DNA of 10,571 nucleotides from the NCBI GenBank assembly GCA_030840415.1, contig JAVEEO010000287.1, forward strand, positions 1-10,571, read 5' to 3'. Of the stretch, positions 1 to 5,861 are shown one piece after another. The translations under genes and the position numbers were made by a program. Each line of letters opens with the position of its first letter. Within the stretch, counting starts at the first letter, position 1. The notes below the pieces were generated by a model. It made no database searches and had not been told where the DNA came from. It saw nothing but the letters and a program-made list of their open reading frames with translations. The DNA comes from Pseudonocardiales bacterium (GTDB lineage: Bacteria; Actinomycetota; Actinomycetes; Mycobacteriales; Jatrophihabitantaceae).

Positions 1-1704
1 CCGTTGCTGGCGGCCCTGCGCGAGCTGCGCGGTGTCACCGCCGGCCTGCCGCTCACCCTGCAGACCCCGGGCGCGGTCGAAGCCCGGGAACAGCGCGACC
101 AGCTGGTGGCACAGCTCGACGACTACCTGATCCCCCGGCTGGAGCAGCAGGATGCCCCGCTGCTGGTGGTGATCGGCGGTTCCACCGGGGCCGGCAAGTC
201 CACCCTGGTCAACGCCCTGGTCGGCCACCCGGTCAGTCAGGCCGGCGTGCTGCGTCCGACCACCCGCTCGCCGGTACTGGTGTTCTCCCCCGACGACGCC
301 GGCTGGTTCGCCGGCGACCGGATCCTGCCGGGGCTGGCCCGCACCACCGGTCCGGAGCTGGCCGGCCAGCAGCCCGGCAAGTCGCTGCGGCTGGTCGCGG
401 CACCGTCGCTGACCCCGGGCCTGGCGCTGCTGGACGCCCCGGACGTCGACTCCTTCGTCGAGACCAACCGCGAGCTCGCGGTGCAGTTGCTGGCCGCGGC
501 GGACCTCTGGCTGTTCGTCACCACCGCCGCCCGGTACGCCGACGCGGTGCCCTGGGACCTGCTGCGGGTCGCCCGGGAGCGGGCCACCGCGCTGGCGGTG
601 GTGCTGGACCGGGTCCCGCCGGAGGCGCTCGGCGAGGTGGAGGGCCACCTGCGGCAACTTCTCGACCGCGAGGGACTCGGCGACGCACCGCTGCTGGTGG
701 TGCCGGAGGCGGCGTTGTCCGACGGCCGGCTGCCCGATCAGGCGGTGGCACCGGTCCGCGATTGGATCGGGGCATTGGCTGCCGACGCCGGGGCCCGGGC
801 CGAGGTCATCCGCTCCACCCTCACCGGTGCCGTCAACAGCCTGCAACTGCGCGGTGCGGCGCTGGCCTCGGCGATGGACGCCCAGGAGCAGGCCGCCCGC
901 GAACTGGGCCAGGCGGTGGACGGTGCCTATGACCAGGCCCGCGCCGCGGTGGGTGCCGAACTCAGCGGCGGCACGCTGCTGCGGGGCGAGGTGCTGGCCC
1001 GCTGGCAGGAACTGGTCGGCACCGGCGAGCTGATGCGCACCCTGGAGTCCAGGATCGGCTGGGTGCGCGACCGGGTGGCGGCAGCGGTGTTGGGCAGGCC
1101 GTCGGCCGCCGCGCCGGTCGAACAGGCACTGGAGAGCAGCCTGGAAGGCCTGCTGCGCGACACCGCCGAACGGGCGGCGGCCGCCGCGGCGGCGGAGTGG
1201 TCGCTGCGTCCGGACGGCCGGGCGCTGCTGGCTGCCGGTCACGGCGACCTGGCACGGGCCGCCCCCGACTTCGGCGGCCGGGCCGAGGACGCGGTACGGG
1301 CCTGGCAGGGCGAGGTGCTGGAATTGGTCCGGGCCGAGGGCGCCGACCGCCGGCAACTGGCCAAGCTCGCCTCCTACGGCGTGAACGGGGCGGGCTCGGT
1401 GCTGATCGTGGCACTGTTCGCCCAGACCGGCGGCCTGACCGGAGGCGAGATCGCGATCGCCGGCGGTACCGCGGCACTCAGCCAGAAGGTGCTGGAGGCG
1501 ATCTTCGGCGACCAGGCGGTTCGCTCGCTGGCCGCCCGGGCCCGGGACGCGCTGCTGAGCCAGGTCGACGGGCTGCTGGCTGAGGACGCCGACCGGTTCC
1601 GGCGGCTGCTGGCCGAGGGCAGCCCGCCATCCGGGGCGGCCGGCCGGCTCCGAGCCGCCGTGCACGCCGTCGAGGCCGCCCGAGCCGCGCAGGCCGGATC
1701 GTGA
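1..1704 (+). CDS. Dynamin-like / YfjP-type GTPase, first of a coupled pair (5' end outside window)
   Basis: The reading frame is open to the left edge. A TTG at position 4 could serve as a start (566 aa), but the true start is probably upstream because family members usually have a longer N-terminus. Numbering from that TTG, the P-loop GSTGAGKS is at residues 59-66, a G2-like RPTTR is at 84-88, and the G3-like DAPD (for DxPG) is at 144-147 within LLDAPDVDS. No N/TKxD G4 motif is visible; the equivalent strand reads VVLDRVPP (199-206). The C-terminal half is Ala/Glu/Arg-rich helix. It contains a Gly/Ala-rich hydrophobic stretch at about residues 460-500 that could touch or insert into membrane, but no clean transmembrane helix. 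The stop overlaps the next start (GTGA), so the two proteins are probably made together. The layout matches streptomycete DynA/DynB, which support FtsZ rings during sporulation; this role is inferred by resemblance only. The GTPase call is firm, the cellular role is not. Confidence 0.9.
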   Translation, partial: PLLAALRELRGVTAGLPLTLQTPGAVEAREQRDQLVAQLDDYLIPRLEQQDAPLLVVIGGSTGAGKSTLVNALVGHPVSQAGVLRPTTRSPVLVFSPDDAGWFAGDRILPGLARTTGPELAGQQPGKSLRLVAAPSLTPGLALLDAPDVDSFVETNRELAVQLLAAADLWLFVTTAARYADAVPWDLLRVARERATALAVVLDRVPPEALGEVEGHLRQLLDREGLGDAPLLVVPEAALSDGRLPDQAVAPVRDWIGALAADAGARAEVIRSTLTGAVNSLQLRGAALASAMDAQEQAARELGQAVDGAYDQARAAVGAELSGGTLLRGEVLARWQELVGTGELMRTLESRIGWVRDRVAAAVLGRPSAAAPVEQALESSLEGLLRDTAERAAAAAAAEWSLRPDGRALLAAGHGDLARAAPDFGGRAEDAVRAWQGEVLELVRAEGADRRQLAKLASYGVNGAGSVLIVALFAQTGGLTGGEIAIAGGTAALSQKVLEAIFGDQAVRSLAARARDALLSQVDGLLAEDADRFRRLLAEGSPPSGAAGRLRAAVHAVEAARAAQAGS

Positions 1705-3311
1705 GCCGGCGGGCCCCGGAGCTCGGCGCTCGGCTCGAGGCGCTCGGCCGGGCGGTCGGACTGGCCGAGCGCCGCTGCGACCCGCAACTGCTGGCGCCGG
1801 CCCGGGCGCTGCTGGTCCGGGCCGCCACCCGCCGCCGGCTGTCCCCGGACAGCACCGTGGTGGCGCTGGCCGGCGGCACCGGCAGCGGCAAGTCCAGCCT
1901 GTTCAACGCCCTCACCGGTGAGCTGCTGGCCCCGACCGGGGTCCGCCGGCCGACCACCAGCCGGTCCCGGGCGGCCCTCTGGCCGGCGGCTCCGGCGGCA
2001 AGCGGGGCCGGGGTCGAGGAACTGCTGGACTGGCTCGAGATCCGCGATCGGCACGTCCTGACCACCGCGGCGGACGGCGCGGGGCTGGCCGGGCTGGTGC
2101 TGGTGGACCTGCCGGACTTCGACTCGACCGCCGCGGCCCACCGGCTGGAGGCCGAGCGGATGACCGGCGTGGTGGACCTGCTGGTCTGGGTCCTCGATCC
2201 GCAGAAGTATGCCGACGCGGCGGTGCACCGGCGCTACCTGCGGCCACTGGCCGGGCATCGCGACGTGATGATGGTGGTGCTCAACCAGATCGACCGCCTC
2301 GAGGAGGACGCCGCCGACAGCTGCCGGCCGGACCTGATCCGGCTGCTCGCCGACGACGGCCTGGCGGGGGTTCCGGTGCTCGCCACCTCCGCCGCCCGCG
2401 GCGACGGCCTGCCGCAGTTGCGGGCCGCGCTCGCCGAGCGGGTCAGCACCAGCCAGGCGGCCACCGCGCGGCTGCAGGCCGACCTGGACGACGCGGTGGC
2501 CGCACTCGACCCGCTGTGCTCGCCGGCCCCGGCCGGCAAGGGCGGCCGGAACGCGGCCCGCGATGAGGAGCGGCTGGTGCAGGCGCTGGCGGTCGCGGCG
2601 GGGGCCGGACCGGTTGCCGACGCCGCCGGCCGTTCCTACCGGATGCGCGCGATCGCCGGCGTGGGCTGGCCGCTGACCCGCTGGCTGGCCCGGCTGCGGC
2701 CGGATCCGCTGCGCCGGCTGCACCTGGGCTCGGACTCGGCGGGACTCAGCTCCCGGCCGGCCGCCACCGGTGCGCAGCGTGCCCAGGTCTCCAATGCCGT
2801 CCGCGAGCTGATCCGCGAGCGCAGCCGCGGCGTGGCTCCGGCCTGGCAGGCCTCGGCCACCGCGGTGCTCGAGACTCGCCAGCAGGAGCTGCCCAATCAG
2901 CTCGACCAGGCGGTGCGCTCGGCCCGGCTGTCGCACACCGACCGGCCGGCCTGGTGGGCGGTGGTGCGCGGGCTGCAGCTGCTCTGGTTGCTGGCGGCGG
3001 TCACCGGACTGGTCTGGCTGGCCGTGCTCGCGGTGTTCGCCTACCTGCAACTGCCCGGCCCCAGCCTGCATCTCGGCCGGGCGCCGGTGCCGACGCTGCT
3101 GCTGGTCGGCGGGTTGCTACTGGGGCTGCTGACCTCGATGCTGGCCCGTCCCTTCATCAGCGCGGGCGCCGCGCGCAGGCGCGCCCGGGCCCGCCGCTCC
3201 CTGGACGCCGGGGTCCGGCAGGTGGCCAAGGACTCGGTGCTGGCCCCGCTGGACGCCGAACTCGAGGCTGCCACCGCGTTCTGCCAGGCATTGGCCGCAG
3301 CGCGGCGCTGA
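1701..3311 (+). CDS. Membrane-anchored dynamin-like / YfjP-type GTPase, second of the pair
   Basis: A 536-aa protein starting at a GTG that overlaps the upstream TGA, implying translational coupling; no strong Shine-Dalgarno is visible. The GTPase domain is complete: P-loop GGTGSGKS at residues 58-65, G2-like RPTTS at 83-87, G3-like DLPD at 136-139 (in LVDLPDFDS), the family-typical DPQKYADA at 166-173, G4 variant NQID at 195-198 and a G5-like SAARGDG further on. The C-terminal part has two hydrophobic segments, at about residues 427-449 and 463-483. They are separated by a short linker and followed by an Arg-rich stretch, which would form a hairpin anchor in the cytoplasmic membrane with the GTPase domain inside the cell. 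The partner lacks such segments, so this protein likely recruits the pair to the membrane. In streptomycetes the DynB member of the DynAB pair has this type of architecture. Membrane remodelling or septum stabilisation is therefore plausible but inferred. Confidence 0.92.
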   Translation: MSRRAPELGARLEALGRAVGLAERRCDPQLLAPARALLVRAATRRRLSPDSTVVALAGGTGSGKSSLFNALTGELLAPTGVRRPTTSRSRAALWPAAPAASGAGVEELLDWLEIRDRHVLTTAADGAGLAGLVLVDLPDFDSTAAAHRLEAERMTGVVDLLVWVLDPQKYADAAVHRRYLRPLAGHRDVMMVVLNQIDRLEEDAADSCRPDLIRLLADDGLAGVPVLATSAARGDGLPQLRAALAERVSTSQAATARLQADLDDAVAALDPLCSPAPAGKGGRNAARDEERLVQALAVAAGAGPVADAAGRSYRMRAIAGVGWPLTRWLARLRPDPLRRLHLGSDSAGLSSRPAATGAQRAQVSNAVRELIRERSRGVAPAWQASATAVLETRQQELPNQLDQAVRSARLSHTDRPAWWAVVRGLQLLWLLAAVTGLVWLAVLAVFAYLQLPGPSLHLGRAPVPTLLLVGGLLLGLLTSMLARPFISAGAARRRARARRSLDAGVRQVAKDSVLAPLDAELEAATAFCQALAAARR

Positions 3312-3362
3312 ATGGCTGCAAGGCACTGTTGGGAGAGAAGTCACCGGTCATTCCTTGATCGA

Positions 3363-3378
3363 TATCCGGCCTCGGATA
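3363..3378. repeat. Short inverted repeat TATCCG-GCCT-CGGATA
   Basis: A perfect 6-bp stem with a 4-base loop, 51 bp after the GTPase stop. It could be part of the termination region or a protein-binding palindrome. It is short enough that chance cannot be excluded. Confidence 0.4.
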
Positions 3379-3409
3379 AAGATCGTTCCTGAATCTTTCT
3401 TGAGAATGG

Positions 3410-3431
3410 GATGCCACTTTCCAGTGGCATC
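3410..3431 (+). terminator. Hairpin, likely terminator of the GTPase operon
   Basis: GATGCCACT, loop TTCC, AGTGGCATC: a perfect 9-bp stem with a 4-base loop, 98 bp after the second GTPase stop. No T-run follows, which is common for actinobacterial terminators but makes an operator role equally possible. Position between two same-strand genes with separate functions favours termination. Confidence 0.5.
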
Positions 3432-3486
3432 GATTCCGGCTGTCAGCGGTCGATAACAGCTGGCTCAGGTGAAGGTAATCCCTCTT

Positions 3487-3519
3487 GCACCGATGTGTTT
3501 GGAATTGCCATTCCGGTGC
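3487..3519. repeat. Bulged inverted repeat upstream of first propeller promoter
   Basis: The outer arms GCACC (3487-3491) and GGTGC (3515-3519) enclose the inner arms GGAAT (3501-3505) and ATTCC (3510-3514) with loop TGCC. A 9-base bulge interrupts the left side. It ends 32 bp before the candidate -35 element, a fitting place for a regulator site or a small RNA hairpin. I see no equivalent upstream of the second copy. Confidence 0.4.
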
Positions 3520-3551
3520 GTGAAGATCTTTAAGAATAAATGCCCCGGGAG

Positions 3552-3582
3552 GCTATTTTCGGCGATATTCCTGCAGTACGTT
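3552..3582 (+). promoter_or_regulatory. Candidate promoter of first propeller gene
   Basis: GCTATT (3552-3557) and TACGTT (3577-3582) are separated by 19 bases. TACGTT fits the actinobacterial -10 pattern TAnnnT and lies inside CTGCAGTACGTT (3571-3582). Both blocks recur with exactly the same 25-base offset upstream of the second copy (5795-5825), while the intervening bases differ. The predicted leader is about 25 bases. The -35 assignment is weak; the conservation is the main argument. Confidence 0.55.
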
Positions 3583-3603
3583 ACCTGCCGTCCACCCACT
3601 CAT

Positions 3604-3608
3604 AGGAG
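3604..3608 (+). promoter_or_regulatory. Ribosome binding site AGGAG
   Basis: AGGAG lies 6 bases before the ATG at 3615 and fixes that start, which also gives a complete signal peptide. Confidence 0.8.
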
Positions 3609-3614
3609 CGCGCC

Positions 3615-5090
3615 ATGCGTCGTGGAAACCAATGGTCGGTAAGCGCAGCAGCAGCACTTGCAACAACAGCAACAGTGCTGGTGCTGAACCTCCCCGCCGC
3701 GCAAGCGGCGGTGCCGGTGACACAGATCATCACCGACCCGTTCACCAACACCACCAGCCAGCACAAGACGGCGGTGGAGCCTGACACCTTCGCCTTCGGT
3801 AGCACGATCATCGCGGCCACCCAGGTCGGTCGGTTCAACGACGGCGGCGGCTCCGACATCGGCTACTCGACGAGCACTGACAGCGGCGCCACCTGGACCC
3901 AGGGCACGCTGCCTGGCATCACCAACAACAACGGCGGCACCGGCAGCTTCCAGCGGGTCAGCGACCCGAGCGTGGCCTACGACGCCCTGCACAACGTCTG
4001 GCTGATCTCCACGGTCCCGATCACCTCCGCGGTGACGGTGACGAACGTGTTCGTCAGCCGCTCGACCGACGGCGGTCTTACCTTCGGCAACCCGGTGACG
4101 GTGGCGGCGGGCAGCACCAGCTTCGACAAGAACTGGACCGTCTGTGACAACAACGCCACCAGTCCCTTCTACGGCCACTGCTACACCGAGTACGACGACA
4201 ACGCCGATGGTGATCGGCTGAAGATGTCGACCTCGACCGATGGCGGCCTGACCTGGGGCGTGGGCAAGAACACCGCCAACAACGCCACCGGACTGGGCGG
4301 CCAGCCTCTGGTCCAGCCCAACGGCACCGTGATTGTGCCGGCGTCCAACGCCTCGGAGTCCGCCATCATCGCCTGGCGCTCCACCGACGGCGGTGCCACC
4401 TGGTCCTCGACGGTGACGGTGGCGGCGGTGGCCGACCACACCCCGGCGGGAAACCTCCGCTCCGGTCCACTGCCGACCGCTGAGATCGACGCGGCCGGCA
4501 AGGTCTACGTCGCCTGGCAGGACTGCCGGTTCCGCAGCGGCTGCAAATCCAACGACATCGTCTACTCCACCTCGACCAACGGCACCACCTGGACCGCCGT
4601 CACCCGGGTGCCGATCGATGCCACCACCAGCGGGGTCGACCACTTCATCCCCGGCCTGGGCGTGGACCCGTCCACCTCGGGCGCGACGGCCAAGCTGGGC
4701 CTGACGTACTACTTCTACCGCACGGCCAGGTGCGGCACCTCCTGCCAGCTCGAGGTCGGCTACATCCAGTCCAACAATGGTGGCTCCACCTGGAGCACGC
4801 ACACCGACGTGGCCGGGCCGTTCGCCATCTCGCTCTGCCCGAACACAACTCAGGGCCGGATGGTCGGCGACTACATCTCCACCTCCTGGATCAGCGGCAA
4901 GGCGATCGGCGCGTTCGCGATCGCCAAGACCCCCAGCGGCGGCTTCGCCTTCGACCAGGCGATCTACGTGCCGGCAACTGGCTTCACCGCGGCGGCGGGT
5001 TCGTTTGTCGCCACCTCCAGCGGCGACCACGCCATTCCGGGTGCGGCCTCGGATCACGCCAACCCACGGTCGCCGATTCGCAACCGGTAA
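3615..5090 (+). CDS. Secreted six-Asp-box beta-propeller protein (sialidase-like/BNR family), copy 1
   Basis: A 491-aa exported protein. A Sec-type signal peptide (RR near the N-terminus, hydrophobic residues 11-27, AQA then AV) predicts cleavage after residue 31. Asp-box motifs (SxDxGxTW) start at residues 87 (STDSGATW), 150 (STDGGLTF), 207 (STDGGLTW), 256 (STDGGATW), 319 (degenerate, ending NGTTW) and 386 (SNNGGSTW, Asp replaced by Asn). Six boxes at 49-67 residue intervals indicate a six-bladed propeller, as in sialidases and other BNR proteins. I cannot find an FRIP motif or the arginine triad and nucleophile pattern of a true sialidase, so enzymatic activity is unproven. Cysteines are at 177, 189, 304, 310, 373 and 377, plus an extra one at 408 absent from copy 2. 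There is no anchor motif, so it is likely released. It has its own promoter, RBS and terminator, and copy 2 follows at 5862. Similar actinobacterial proteins are usually labelled exo-alpha-sialidase; the substrate is unknown. Confidence 0.92.
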   Translation: MRRGNQWSVSAAAALATTATVLVLNLPAAQAAVPVTQIITDPFTNTTSQHKTAVEPDTFAFGSTIIAATQVGRFNDGGGSDIGYSTSTDSGATWTQGTLPGITNNNGGTGSFQRVSDPSVAYDALHNVWLISTVPITSAVTVTNVFVSRSTDGGLTFGNPVTVAAGSTSFDKNWTVCDNNATSPFYGHCYTEYDDNADGDRLKMSTSTDGGLTWGVGKNTANNATGLGGQPLVQPNGTVIVPASNASESAIIAWRSTDGGATWSSTVTVAAVADHTPAGNLRSGPLPTAEIDAAGKVYVAWQDCRFRSGCKSNDIVYSTSTNGTTWTAVTRVPIDATTSGVDHFIPGLGVDPSTSGATAKLGLTYYFYRTARCGTSCQLEVGYIQSNNGGSTWSTHTDVAGPFAISLCPNTTQGRMVGDYISTSWISGKAIGAFAIAKTPSGGFAFDQAIYVPATGFTAAAGSFVATSSGDHAIPGAASDHANPRSPIRNR

Positions 5091-5115
5091 TTCTGTTTCA
5101 TCCCCTGACCAGGGA

Positions 5116-5163
5116 CGGGCGGCCGTCGACCACTACGGTGGTCGGCGGTCGCTCGGCTTTGTT
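5116..5163 (+). terminator. Terminator of propeller copy 1
   Basis: An 18-bp stem (5116-5133 with 5138-5155, three G-T wobbles) and a TACG loop, followed by GCTTTGTT. It begins 25 bp after the stop codon. The same structure follows copy 2 at 7351-7391 with compensating changes near the tip, which argues for selection on the RNA structure. Confidence 0.88.
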
Positions 5164-5794
5164 CCCGAGGTGCCATTCTCGGTTGCTCTCCGTCCTCGCG
5201 CCCGGTTATCGCGCATGCGCCGCGAATTCTTCGGAAATGCGATCAAGAATCAGGGCCTGTTCCGAGGCCGGCACCGTCCTCTCGCCCGGTTCCACACATG
5301 CATTTCCTTGTCATGCATTTCTGGACCGACCCGGTGCGCGAAAGCAGAACTGACAGACCTTGCCAGACCCACCAGCATGGTCGACATTCGCGGCCTTGCC
5401 CTACGGCCGCCATCGCCAGGACCCGCGAGCAGGCTCTGACTCGTAACCGTCCGTCCGGGGATTGCCCGAGCACACCCGGGTGCTGCCGGCGTTTGCCTGG
5501 GCGCGGTTCCGCCACCGCACGTCGGGTGCCACTATCGCCGTGGACCGATGTCCGCGCTCGCCGCGCCAGCGGTTTTGACTGGCGGCAGCCGCTGGAAATC
5601 TTGCTCAATTCTTGAGGTTTCGACCGCGAACCAGCCGCCGTGCCGAAATCATTTTAGAAAGATGTGAGTGTTAGCCGCTCGAGACCCGGTAGCCCCTACC
5701 GCGCAAGCAAAAACTCGATCGCACGGTGACTACCCGATGCCTTCGGCGCGCTACGGACAACAGCAGTCATAGCTGAAGAACATCCCGTTCGAGT
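5164..5794. other. 630-bp spacer between the two propeller units, no convincing gene
   Basis: Open frames here (for example 5298-5615 plus strand) lack a ribosome binding site, have mixed codon use and encode low-complexity Arg/Pro-rich peptides resembling out-of-frame translation. The stretch holds a 15-base-period direct repeat at 5297-5321, a palindrome CACCCGGGTG around 5472-5481 and a small hairpin GGTAG-CCC-CTACC at 5688-5700. It does not visibly match the region upstream of copy 1. An unannotated RNA or regulatory sites cannot be excluded. Confidence 0.6.
5297..5321. repeat. Direct repeat of CATGCATTTC
   Basis: CATGCATTTC occurs at 5297-5306 and again at 5312-5321, with 5 bases between. 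Each contains the palindrome ATGCAT. A 10-mer this AT-rich repeated in such GC-rich DNA is unlikely by chance and could be paired binding sites, though it lies about 500 bp from the next promoter. Confidence 0.45.
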
Positions 5795-5825
5795 GCTATT
5801 CCCGAGGGCCTTTCTGCAGTACGTT
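5795..5825 (+). promoter_or_regulatory. Candidate promoter of second propeller gene
   Basis: GCTATT (5795-5800), 19 bases, then TACGTT (5820-5825) within CTGCAGTACGTT (5814-5825). Blocks and spacing are identical to those before copy 1. The -10-like element ends 36 bases before the ATG, against 32 for copy 1. Confidence 0.55.
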
Positions 5826-5850
5826 GCCTCCGTCCGTCACACGCCCTGAG

Positions 5851-5856
5851 AAGGAG
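5851..5856 (+). promoter_or_regulatory. Ribosome binding site AAGGAG
   Basis: AAGGAG lies 5 bases before the ATG at 5862. It is a stronger match to the anti-Shine-Dalgarno sequence than the site of copy 1, and it decides the start codon. Confidence 0.82.
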
Positions 5857-5861
5857 CACTT

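Larger units (their letters stand above)
3312..3614. other. Intergenic region between the GTPase operon and the first propeller gene
   Basis: This 303-bp stretch is clearly richer in A/T than its surroundings and carries no credible gene. In order it holds a 6-bp stem at 3363-3378, a 9-bp perfect hairpin at 3410-3431, a bulged inverted repeat at 3487-3519, a candidate promoter at 3552-3582 and a ribosome binding site at 3604-3608. The first hairpins may end the GTPase transcript; the last elements serve the downstream gene. Confidence 0.75.

Noticed and set aside
1374..3071. Long minus-strand frame (565 codons) opposite the GTPases
   Set aside because: It covers parts of both GTPase genes antisense, has a Gln/Arg/Gly/Ala-rich composition typical of mirrored high-GC codons, no domain and no ribosome binding site.
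3600..5057. Minus-strand frame (485 codons) with a cysteine run near its end
   Set aside because: It mirrors propeller copy 1; the cysteine run is the antisense of the GCA/ACA codons of the signal peptide. A similar shadow frame lies opposite copy 2 (5883-6881), as expected from the duplication.
5243..5608. Minus-strand frame of 121 codons in the spacer
   Set aside because: Overlaps the frame above, has no ribosome binding site or family resemblance, and is most likely a chance open frame.
5298..5615. Plus-strand frame of 105 codons in the spacer
   Set aside because: No ribosome binding site, no codon bias matching the neighbours, and an Arg/Pro/Thr-rich peptide without recognisable features.
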